The translations under genes were made by a program, and so were the position numbers. Positions 16,794-23,723 of a stretch of 64,000 nucleotides of DNA are shown one piece after another; positions within the stretch are counted from its first letter, which is position 1; the number at the start of each line of letters is the position of its first letter. The notes beneath the pieces are model-generated. The model was not told where the DNA came from, did no database searches, and worked only from the letters and a program-made list of their open reading frames with translations. The stretch comes from a virus: positions 1 through 64,000 of IMG/VR virus record IMGVR_UViG_3300010883_000010, one strand, 5' to 3'.

Positions 16794-17358
16794 AATAATA
16801 ATAATACTACTTTTCTTAGGTTTAAACCTCGCATGTTTTAGCCAAGTTGTAGTAGAAGGAGATATCTTTAAAATAACATATTCTGAAAAATATGAGCAGC
16901 CCTTAGAAGTAATCTACACAGTAGATTGTCCTTTAGGAAAAGCGAGCCGCAAAGGAATGGATTTTTATAAAGTAGACTCTATTAAAACATCAGATAATTA
17001 TGATTATAAAGGTAATGTATGGGATAAGGGACATATGGCCCCTGCCGCTGCTTTTAATTGTGACGAGGAGACTTTGCGCAAAACATTTAGCTATTTAAAC
17101 TGTGCTTTACAACATCAAGGATTAAATAGAGGCCCTTGGAAAGAATTAGAAAGATTTGAAAGAGATTTAGCAAAATTATTCACAGTAAATGTTAAAATAC
17201 AGGTAATATTTGATAAAAATAGTGAAAAATTAGAAACTGGAGCAACTGTCCCGTCATTTTTTATAAAAACTATTACATTTGAAAATTACGAATTTATTTA
17301 TAAATTTCCAAATGGAGATGTTAAGGGAAAAAACTGGGCAACTTTTAAAATAAAATAA
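16786..17358 (+). CDS. Secreted DNA/RNA non-specific endonuclease (NUC1 family)
   Basis: 190 aa. The signal peptide (about 1-19, IIIILLFLGLNLACFS before Q) has the Bacteroidetes style with Gln at +1. The catalytic motif is WDKGHMAPAAAF (the family's DRGHxxP), with the metal-binding helix LNCALQHQGLNRGPW matching NxxxQxxxxNRGxW. It should cleave ds/ss DNA and RNA in the periplasm or outside the cell. The gene is embedded between 47 (8-base overlap) and 46 (1-base gap), which T4 does not have. Whether it degrades incoming rival DNA, host DNA after lysis, or recycles nucleotides is unknown. Confidence 0.82.
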   Translation: MNKIIIILLFLGLNLACFSQVVVEGDIFKITYSEKYEQPLEVIYTVDCPLGKASRKGMDFYKVDSIKTSDNYDYKGNVWDKGHMAPAAAFNCDEETLRKTFSYLNCALQHQGLNRGPWKELERFERDLAKLFTVNVKIQVIFDKNSEKLETGATVPSFFIKTITFENYEFIYKFPNGDVKGKNWATFKIK

Positions 17359-17359
17359 T

Positions 17360-19066
17360 ATGAAGTTTAAGAAGTTAAAGTGGAAAAACTTACTATCCTA
17401 TGGAAATATTATACAGACAATAGAGTTTGGTGATACTCCTAAGCTTGTATTAGTTGAGGGAGAAAATGGAAGTGGTAAATCTTCTATAAAGGAGGCTCTT
17501 ACTATATCCGCCTACGGTAAATCCGCTCTTCGTAAAATGAAGGATATCCCAAATTGGGTAAATAGGTCAGCATATACATATAATGAGTTTGAAACCGATA
17601 AGGGAGATACTGTCATAATTGAAAGAGGAATAGACCCAAATTTTAGTAATATTAAAATAAATGGAGTAAATCATAATCTTCCAGATAAGAGAAAAATAGA
17701 TGAATTTATAGAAAACGAGCTATTTAATCTATCTTTTCCTATTTTTTGTAATACAATAAGTTTATCTTTTGATGATTTTAAGTCATTTGTTAATTTAAAT
17801 GCAAGTGATAAAAGAAAAATAGTTGATCCTATTTTTGGAATAGATATATTATCTGATATGAAATCTAAAGTAAAAGATGACATAAAGGAAAGTAAGAACA
17901 ACCTACAAATAATTGATTCTAGAATATCCGCAAATTCGACACTATTAGAAAAGTCTATATCTCAATTAAAGAAGCTAAGAGAAAAGTTAAATGAAGAAAT
18001 AGAAGATAGGACAGAAGAGATAGGTAAAAGCATATCCGACAATAATATAAAACTATCCGATAAAAAAGAAGAGTTTTTAAAAATTAAAAATAGTATAGAT
18101 GATATTAGATCAAAGGTTGCCACTCTTAGATCAGATATATCTTCATCAAATACTAAAATATTAGAGTATGATAAGAAACTAGATATCTTTAAGAATAATA
18201 GATGTCCACATTGTCTAAGCGATCTAACTGGAGAAAAGACTTTAGAAATAAAAGAAGCAATACTTAAAAAGAAAGAATCAGAATCTGTATTAGTGACGAG
18301 CTTGACTGATAATTTTAATAAATTAAACTCTTCTATATCTAATCTAGTGAAGTCGCAGGAATCTAGCAGAGAAGAGTACTCTATAATTAAATCTGAGATA
18401 ACTTCTTTACAAAAAGAATTAGAAAAAACTCAAAAAGACACCGATAATGACCAAGAAGATTCTATTAATGAAATACTATTAACGATAAAGGGAGAAATAT
18501 CCCAATCTGAGAAAAATAGAGTTGAGCATAGTGAAAATGTAGAATTATATAGTGCTTTAGAAGACGTATTATCTGATACTGGGATAAAGAGAATACTAAT
18601 AGATAAGGTTATACCTCTTTTAAATTCTAGAATATCTGAAATATCTGACCGGCTAGATTTTAAGTTTAATTTCTCATTTGATAACGAATTTAATCCAATA
18701 ATTTTGTATATGGGATTAAATATTTCGCCAGAGAGCCTATCAACAGGGCAAAGGAAAAAAATGAACCTAATTGTTTTACTATCATTCATAGAACTAATAA
18801 AAATGAAACATAGTGGAATGAATACCATGTTTCTAGATGAAATATTTAGCGGATTAGACAAAAAGAATGTATATATGGCAATAGAGATATTAAAAGAGTA
18901 CTCAATTAAGTATAATATGACTATATTTGTAGTATCTCATGAATCTCTTCCAGAAGAATTTTTTGACACCAGGATAAACGTAACAATGCCTAATCATTTT
19001 TCAGAAATAACAATAACATCGAATATAGGAGATAAACAAGAACCTACTAATAGTATTAAAGTATAA
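17360..19066 (+). CDS. 46: Recombination nuclease ATPase gp46 (SbcC/Rad50-like)
   Basis: 568 aa, close to T4 gp46 (560). Walker A GENGSGKS (34-41), then coiled-coil arms (about 165-275 and 290-390) flanking a zinc hook RCPHCLSD (Cys282 and Cys285), then the C-terminal ATPase lobe with the signature LSTGQRKKMN and Walker B MNTMFLDEIFSGLD, followed by the FVVSHE switch. It pairs with gp47 to resect ends for UvsX and helps degrade host DNA. Confidence 0.94.
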   Translation: MKFKKLKWKNLLSYGNIIQTIEFGDTPKLVLVEGENGSGKSSIKEALTISAYGKSALRKMKDIPNWVNRSAYTYNEFETDKGDTVIIERGIDPNFSNIKINGVNHNLPDKRKIDEFIENELFNLSFPIFCNTISLSFDDFKSFVNLNASDKRKIVDPIFGIDILSDMKSKVKDDIKESKNNLQIIDSRISANSTLLEKSISQLKKLREKLNEEIEDRTEEIGKSISDNNIKLSDKKEEFLKIKNSIDDIRSKVATLRSDISSSNTKILEYDKKLDIFKNNRCPHCLSDLTGEKTLEIKEAILKKKESESVLVTSLTDNFNKLNSSISNLVKSQESSREEYSIIKSEITSLQKELEKTQKDTDNDQEDSINEILLTIKGEISQSEKNRVEHSENVELYSALEDVLSDTGIKRILIDKVIPLLNSRISEISDRLDFKFNFSFDNEFNPIILYMGLNISPESLSTGQRKKMNLIVLLSFIELIKMKHSGMNTMFLDEIFSGLDKKNVYMAIEILKEYSIKYNMTIFVVSHESLPEEFFDTRINVTMPNHFSEITITSNIGDKQEPTNSIKV

Positions 19067-19072
19067 AATTTT

Positions 19073-19942
19073 ATGAAACTTTACTCAGGTAACAGCTTTG
19101 CTCAGGTATATAAAGATAGTTTAAATGGCTTACTAAATAATCCAGAATTTATAACTAGTCCTAGGGGATTAGAAATAAAGGAAAATTTAAATGTCTCTCT
19201 TGAAATCAATAATCCTTTATTATCTACATATGATAATAGTAGAAGGGGATCTCAGGACAAATATATTGCAGCGGAGTTAATATGGTATTTCTCTGGAAGA
19301 AATGATGTTGACTATATAAAAAAATATGCAAAATTTTGGGAATCTATTCAAAATGAAGATGGAACGGTAAATTCTGCCTATGGCAATTTAATTTTTACCG
19401 AAAGAAATGATAATGAGTATAATCAATATGGATGGGCACTAGATTCTTTATCAAAAGACAAAGATAGTAGACAGGCGATTCTACATTTTAATAAACCTTC
19501 ACACCAATGGCCTAGAAATAAAGATTTTGTGTGTACAATGTATGGTATTTTTCATATAAGAAACAATAAGTTAGACTTCACTGTAACTATGAGAAGCAAT
19601 GATGCAATACTAGGTACACCAACTGATGTCGCATTTTTTACATGCTTGCAGCAACAAATGTTAGCCCATTTACAAATATTGAAATACCCTGATTTAGAAT
19701 TAGGAAAATATACTCATATTGTCAATTCCTATCACCTATATCATAAACACTTTAACCTTGTAAAAGAAATGCTTATGGAAGAATTTAAACCAATAGAATT
19801 TCCTAGGTTAGAGGCAGATTTAGTTCTCCCATCTGGATGTCCTTCAAATCAACTAAATAAGTTTATTGATAATGAAGATAATATAGAAAAAATAATAACT
19901 AGCGACGCATTGCTTAGCTGGATAAAAAATAAATTAATATGA
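19073..19942 (+). CDS. ThyA-superfamily enzyme, T4 gp42-like (dCMP hydroxymethylase or thymidylate synthase)
   Basis: 289 aa. The ThyA fold is clear: AELIWYFSG, catalytic Cys in DFVCT, MRSNDAILG, and SYHLYHKH for the substrate phosphate/ribose site. Several blocks match T4 dCMP hydroxymethylase rather than bacterial ThyA: NSAYG, DSRQAI, DFVCT (T4 DFMCT) and MRSND. In LGTPTDVA, the residue that reads cytosine versus uracil (Asn in ThyA LGxPFN) is Asp, the state known from dCMP-specific members. I infer a dCMP-specific enzyme, which would mean modified cytosine in phage DNA. Plain thymidylate synthase remains possible. It lies near dCMP deaminase. Confidence 0.7.
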   Translation: MKLYSGNSFAQVYKDSLNGLLNNPEFITSPRGLEIKENLNVSLEINNPLLSTYDNSRRGSQDKYIAAELIWYFSGRNDVDYIKKYAKFWESIQNEDGTVNSAYGNLIFTERNDNEYNQYGWALDSLSKDKDSRQAILHFNKPSHQWPRNKDFVCTMYGIFHIRNNKLDFTVTMRSNDAILGTPTDVAFFTCLQQQMLAHLQILKYPDLELGKYTHIVNSYHLYHKHFNLVKEMLMEEFKPIEFPRLEADLVLPSGCPSNQLNKFIDNEDNIEKIITSDALLSWIKNKLI

Positions 19943-20199
19943 AACAATTAACTAAAGTAACATCCTGGGCACTAGCATCCGCCCTATTAGCATTAATATG
20001 TTATTCACTATATAATATATTTTTAATTTCTGAATTTAAGTTAAACTTAAATTATATACAGTGGTTATCCATAATTATAATATTTCAATGCATAATACCA
20101 ACAGGAATAAAGCAGAATGCTGAAAATACCTCTGGAAAGTCAAATACATCGAAAAATGGATTTGTAAATGACTTCATTAACTATAAAAATTTAAAATAA
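19939..20199 (+). CDS. Hypothetical two-TM membrane protein
   Basis: 86 aa. Hydrophobic segments at about 9-31 (SWALASALLALICYSLYNIFL) and about 41-57 (IQWLSIIIIFQCIIPTG) precede a polar Asn/Ser/Lys-rich tail. The start overlaps the previous stop by 4 bases (ATGA). No family recognised. Confidence 0.6.
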   Translation: MKQLTKVTSWALASALLALICYSLYNIFLISEFKLNLNYIQWLSIIIIFQCIIPTGIKQNAENTSGKSNTSKNGFVNDFINYKNLK

Positions 20200-20203
20200 A
20201 TCT

Positions 20204-20344
20204 ATGGTAATCCTTATATACTTAATAGCAATATCCGTGTTTATACTTTTATTCAGATATGCGATAAGTGAGGGACATAGAATTGAGAAACAAAAAAAGT
20301 TCATGCGGGATATGAACAAGTATGGTAAGAATAAAAATAAGTAA
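20204..20344 (+). CDS. Small single-pass membrane protein, 46 aa
   Basis: ATG at 20204, 4 bases after the preceding stop; stop at 20342-20344, directly before the dCMP deaminase ATG at 20346. A hydrophobic N-terminal segment (VILIYLIAISVFILLF) is followed by a strongly basic tail (HRIEKQKKF and KYGKNKNK). The exact fit between its neighbours supports translation. Function unknown. Confidence 0.55.
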   Translation: MVILIYLIAISVFILLFRYAISEGHRIEKQKKFMRDMNKYGKNKNK

Positions 20345-20345
20345 A

Positions 20346-20774
20346 ATGGAATATAAATCAGATAAATTAACAAGACGACATATATCATATCTTAAGATGG
20401 CAGAAGAATGGGCGAATAACTCATGCTGCAGTAGAAAAAAGGTAGGCGCTCTTATTGTTAAAGGAGATATGATTATATCAGATGGATATAACGGAACTCC
20501 TTCCGGTTTTCCAAACGATTGCGAAGACGGAAATGGCGATACTTATTTTTATGTATTGCATTCTGAGGCAAACGCTATTACTAAACTCTCAAGATCTACT
20601 CAAAATGGAGAAGGAGCTACTCTATATGTAACTATGGCTCCATGCAAAGATTGCGCTAAACTAATTATACAATCAGGAATAAAGACTGTTATATACAAAG
20701 AGGAATATAGAGAAAATATAGGTATAAAACTCTTACGCCAAGCGTCTATTAATGTTATAAAATTAGAATACTAG
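20346..20774 (+). CDS. cd: dCMP deaminase
   Basis: 142 aa from ATG 20346 (residue 9 of the longer reading from 20322, which would overlap the previous gene). It deaminates dCMP to dUMP, feeding dTMP synthesis. The zinc site is His/Glu in LHSEANAI and two Cys in APCKDCAK. GYNGTPSGFPN is the usual substrate loop of the dCMP/ComEB group. It follows the gp42-like gene and two membrane peptides and precedes a 146-aa unknown protein by one base. Confidence 0.92.
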   Translation: MEYKSDKLTRRHISYLKMAEEWANNSCCSRKKVGALIVKGDMIISDGYNGTPSGFPNDCEDGNGDTYFYVLHSEANAITKLSRSTQNGEGATLYVTMAPCKDCAKLIIQSGIKTVIYKEEYRENIGIKLLRQASINVIKLEY

Positions 20775-20775
20775 A

Positions 20776-21216
20776 ATGGACGAAAACGAATTAGAAATAG
20801 ACGAAAACGAATTAGAAATAGATAATAGGGTGCTTAACATAATATTTGTTAGGGAGTTTAGGAGCTTTACTAGCATCTACTCTAAAAAAACAAAGGAAGA
20901 CTATATACTAAATGTAAATAAAATAATAAAGGATAAATTTAACACTAAATTTATAATTCCAAATAAAGTGCAGTCCTTTTTAATAAATTATGAGATTAAA
21001 AAACTATTAGACAAAGCAATTCATATAAAAAACAAGAAATATAAAAAAATAATATATCTAAATTCTAACTTATCAATAAGCTTAATAAAGAACGCTATGA
21101 TGTTTGTTGAGGAAGAATATCACCCGGTAACCTTTGAATATCTATTAATAGAACCAAAGGAATTCGATAATACAGGATTAGATCAAATAAAAAACTTAGA
21201 TATAATAACCCTATAG
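20776..21216 (+). CDS. Hypothetical 146-aa protein with duplicated N-terminal heptapeptide
   Basis: Not recognised. It begins with two exact copies of DENELEI, then a Lys-rich helical body (NKVQSFLINYEIKKLLDKAI) and a C-terminal part with strands (TFEYLLIEP, DIITL). The start is fixed by ATG 20776 one base after the dCMP deaminase stop. It is the last gene of the long + operon before a bidirectional terminator. Confidence 0.6.
   Translation: MDENELEIDENELEIDNRVLNIIFVREFRSFTSIYSKKTKEDYILNVNKIIKDKFNTKFIIPNKVQSFLINYEIKKLLDKAIHIKNKKYKKIIYLNSNLSISLIKNAMMFVEEEYHPVTFEYLLIEPKEFDNTGLDQIKNLDIITL
20779..20820 (+). repeat. 21-bp perfect tandem duplication
   Basis: The 21-base unit GACGAAAACGAATTAGAAATA (unit 1 at 20779-20799) occurs twice head to tail, directly after the ATG, encoding DENELEI twice. 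The two copies are identical at DNA level, suggesting a recent slippage or duplication. Confidence 0.9.
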
Positions 21217-21229
21217 TTTCTTCATAAAA

Positions 21230-21253
21230 AAAGCGAACCTTTCGATTCGCTTT
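21230..21253. terminator. Bidirectional terminator between convergent operons
   Basis: AAAGCGAA (21230-21237) and TTCGCTTT (21246-21253) form an 8-bp stem with an 8-base loop. The A run at 21226-21232 gives a good T run on the minus strand (ending 21278-22239 transcription); the + strand side has only TTTAATAATT. Confidence 0.8.
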
Positions 21254-21277
21254 AATAATTTAAATATTGTTACTATC

Positions 21278-21664
21278 TTATTCAGATATCATAAAAGATG
21301 TAAAATCAGTGAAACATTTACCTTCGTTAGTTTTTCCTTTTTCTACTGTATCTATAACTTGATCTAGATTAGAATTAAAATAAGGATCTGGGTAATCATA
21401 AGGATTTTTACCATCTTCTTGTTTGTGTATAAGATCTCCTCCCATTGCTTTATATGTAGAATCATATACTGAATGTCCATGCAAAGTCTCATCTCTTTTT
21501 ACTTTTCTGGCAAATTGTTCTAATTTAGGCTCTTTATTTGCACGTTTTCCTTTAGCATCTTTAAAAGGTTCAGCGCTATTAGGTCCACCAAACCCTGGAT
21601 TCTTTAAATCCATATATTGATCAAAGGTGTGAACGTCTCTTCTGTGTACATTAAACATTTCCAT
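21278..21664 (-). CDS. Hypothetical 128-aa protein downstream of tail tube
   Basis: Not recognised. It is polar and rich in Asp/Lys/Tyr (KNPYDYPDPYFNSN, KEPKLEQFARKVKRDE) with no hydrophobic core segment of note, so it may be partly disordered. It starts 5 bases after the gp19 stop, so the two are co-transcribed from the late promoter at 22253; a virion or tail-assembly role is inferred from that alone. Confidence 0.65.
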   Translation of the reverse strand: MEMFNVHRRDVHTFDQYMDLKNPGFGGPNSAEPFKDAKGKRANKEPKLEQFARKVKRDETLHGHSVYDSTYKAMGGDLIHKQEDGKNPYDYPDPYFNSNLDQVIDTVEKGKTNEGKCFTDFTSFMISE

Positions 21665-21669
21665 AATTA

Positions 21670-22239
21670 TTATACGTTTATTTGACCTACTCTTGTTTCT
21701 TTATAAGCATCACATATAAAGCTAGCAGTAATTTGATATACTCCAGTAGCTGAATAATCTAGCTTAATATCATTTATTTGTTTAGATAAAAATGCAGGTT
21801 TAAATCTATATTCTCTAAAAATATCTCCTGCCTTATTTGCTACCCCTACGAATATTTCTCCAATGTAATCTTTCTTTAATCCCTGTCTCCCAGTTAATGG
21901 ATCATATATTAAATCTCCCCATCCTCTTAATATATTATATACATACATATTATTTTCGTCATTTAAGTTGACTTCAAATTTTACATTAAGGGTTGTTAAT
22001 GTATCGTTAGGCACTGCCGCAGCATATGCTCTCTTAGCAAACTTATAATTTTGTACTGCTGTTCCTGGTGTTAAGAACTCAGGTAAGCCGTCAATAGTTA
22101 AAACTTGTTCAACGAGTAAGTCTACGTTGTCAGTTATTGTTGCAGGAGGTGTAATAATAACCTCGAATTGGTTTTGAAATACCGGTTCGTAGTATGATCT
22201 TGCCGCCTGTGAATTGTCCCAATGTGGTAATCCAGCCAT
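21670..22239 (-). CDS. 19: Tail tube protein gp19
   Basis: 189 aa (T4 gp19 is 163). It forms the inner tube within the sheath. The pattern of the T4_gp19 family is visible: N-terminal FQNQFEVIITPP strand, EQVLTIDGLPEFLTPGT linker, KRAYAAAVPNDTLTTLNVKFEVNLN strands, a YVYNILRGWGDLIYDP helix with the conserved WxxxxYDP-like end, and the final YQITASFICD strand. It has its own candidate late promoter overlapping the end of the upstream gene. Confidence 0.88.
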   Translation of the reverse strand: MAGLPHWDNSQAARSYYEPVFQNQFEVIITPPATITDNVDLLVEQVLTIDGLPEFLTPGTAVQNYKFAKRAYAAAVPNDTLTTLNVKFEVNLNDENNMYVYNILRGWGDLIYDPLTGRQGLKKDYIGEIFVGVANKAGDIFREYRFKPAFLSKQINDIKLDYSATGVYQITASFICDAYKETRVGQINV

Positions 22240-22252
22240 GTTAATTAGATTA

Positions 22253-22266
22253 TTTTAATTATTTAT
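22253..22266 (-). promoter_or_regulatory. Candidate late promoter of the tail tube gene
   Basis: ATAAATAATTAAAA on the minus strand, ending 14 bases before the gp19 ATG and overlapping the stop codon of the upstream gene. The same 14-mer occurs at 61434-61447. Confidence 0.6.
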
Positions 22267-23052
22267 TTGATTAACTGTTAAAGTTTCTTCATTTTCTCTT
22301 TCTTTAAATATTGATTCTACATCTATTTTAGACTTAAATGCGACTTCACTCGATCTAGATCCATATTTTTCAATACTTACACCATCACCTTTAAATTCTA
22401 TAACAACTGATGGGAGTATAGTTTGGAATATAATATCCCATTTATTGTCAACATCGTCATATTCAACAATTTTAGATATAGGAGTATTTGACTTGCTATT
22501 AATAGCTAATTGTATTCCTCCTCCATTAACATCAACATTAAATTTATTCCAAGTCTCAATCTTATTTCCATCTAACTGATCAACCATACCGGTTGATACT
22601 TTTAATACAATAGATGGGGATCCTGAGTCTATCCCAGAAGATGATACCTCTCTTAAAGCAATTTTATCAGTATTAAATATTACTTTGAATTTAGAGTTAT
22701 TAAAGTACTTTGAACTAATATCGCTATACTTGTCAGGGTTATCTTTAATTTCAGTGGCATATTCTGAACTAATTTGCTTTTTAATCGATTCCGAAGCAAG
22801 TTGAAATTTTCTTTTAAGAATATTAACCTCACTTAATATGTAATATGTTGAGGTAGCATATCCTTCTTTATAATTTAAATCTGGAAACAAATCTATGCGA
22901 TGTAATTTTGAATTTATCGAATTTTGATCAAAAACGGTCTCCCCGTTAATTATGTCCCATTCTAGATTATGGCTTATTATTGCTTGAAATATAGCTCCGC
23001 CGTCTTTTGCGACAGTTTGAGATGAATATGCTTCATTTGTTATCATATTCAA
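22255..23052 (-). CDS. Hypothetical 265-aa protein upstream of tail tube
   Basis: Not recognised. It is mixed alpha/beta with a helical middle (YYILSEVNILKRKFQLASESIKKQISSEY) and a strand-rich C-terminal half (SIVLKVSTGMVDQL, IIFQTILPSVVIEFKGDGVSIEKYG). Late expression in the gp19 run suggests a virion or assembly role. It begins 6 bases after the stop of the preceding Lys-rich gene. Confidence 0.65.
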   Translation of the reverse strand: MNMITNEAYSSQTVAKDGGAIFQAIISHNLEWDIINGETVFDQNSINSKLHRIDLFPDLNYKEGYATSTYYILSEVNILKRKFQLASESIKKQISSEYATEIKDNPDKYSDISSKYFNNSKFKVIFNTDKIALREVSSSGIDSGSPSIVLKVSTGMVDQLDGNKIETWNKFNVDVNGGGIQLAINSKSNTPISKIVEYDDVDNKWDIIFQTILPSVVIEFKGDGVSIEKYGSRSSEVAFKSKIDVESIFKERENEETLTVNQINN

Positions 23053-23058
23053 TTGGAT

Positions 23059-23349
23059 TTACTTTTTCTTACTTTTCTTCTTCTTTTCTTCTTTAGCGTC
23101 TTTAGCATCTCTAGTTTTAGTGTAATTTTTCCAAAGTTCATTATAAATGTTACATGATGCTCCTAAGAAATTAATTATTCCAACATATTTCTTCTTTTGT
23201 ATACCATCCATATTCGCTACTTTTTTGCCAATTCGCTTAGCATCATTCACGCTTAATTCTTCCTTTGGTTTTTTACCAACTAGTTTCTTAAGATCTCCTT
23301 TTTTCTCAAGTAGAGAAAATTCATTAAAATTTGTAATAGCTCTATTCAT
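23059..23349 (-). CDS. Lysine-rich small protein with capsid-targeting-like N-terminus
   Basis: 96 aa, about one quarter Lys, ending in a poly-Lys tail. The N-terminus MNRAITNFNEFSLLE resembles the T4 capsid-targeting sequence MKTYQEFIAE: a short basic/hydrophobic start, aromatic residues spaced by three, and LxE, the consensus at which the gp21 protease cuts. A basic, DNA-associated internal head protein is therefore suggested. It sits in the late minus-strand group with another Lys-rich protein. Confidence 0.6.
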   Translation of the reverse strand: MNRAITNFNEFSLLEKKGDLKKLVGKKPKEELSVNDAKRIGKKVANMDGIQKKKYVGIINFLGASCNIYNELWKNYTKTRDAKDAKEEKKKKSKKK

Positions 23350-23361
23350 AGTAATTTGGTT

Positions 23362-23616
23362 TTACTTACCTACAACGTTTCTCTTTTTAGCTTTCTTTAA
23401 AAAACCTTTAGTATATTTGTCTAAATTAGGAGTCCCTTTAGATTTAACTCCGCTCGCTAAATCTTGTTTAATTTTAGATGCCTTTGTAGAATCTTTTGAA
23501 TCCTTGTTACCCTTAGTTGCATACTTTTTAGCTGCGCTTTTAAAAATAGACATAAATTGGTTGTAGTTCATAACAGGGTTCTTTTTCTGCTTTAAAATAT
23601 CATTCATTGATTTCAT
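23362..23616 (-). CDS. Lysine-rich small basic protein, possible internal head protein
   Basis: 84 aa, very basic (SAAKKYATKGNKDSKDSTKASK, condensed here to its theme of Lys/Ser/Ala), with a likely helical N-terminus. First gene after a candidate late promoter; it starts 15 bases from the motif end. No family recognised. The charge fits DNA binding or packaging into the head; ATG at residue 16 is an alternative start. Confidence 0.55.
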   Translation of the reverse strand: MKSMNDILKQKKNPVMNYNQFMSIFKSAAKKYATKGNKDSKDSTKASKIKQDLASGVKSKGTPNLDKYTKGFLKKAKKRNVVGK

Positions 23617-23630
23617 CGTAATCCGATTTT

Positions 23631-23642
23631 TTTATTATTTAT
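23631..23642 (-). promoter_or_regulatory. Candidate late promoter of the lysine-rich/tail-tube run
   Basis: ATAAATAATAAA on the minus strand, ending 15 bases before the ATG at 23616. Same motif and spacing as at the sheath and protease genes. The rest of the 107-base divergent gap (23643-23723) should hold the + strand promoter of the topoisomerase genes; it has a weak inverted repeat TTTAAT/ATTAAA at 23676-23692. Confidence 0.65.
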
Positions 23643-23723
23643 CTTTAATATTGGGAACTTTTTTAGTAAATTAGGTTTAATAATTCATTAAATAAAGTTA
23701 TATTAAGTAAAAATTGACTAAGT

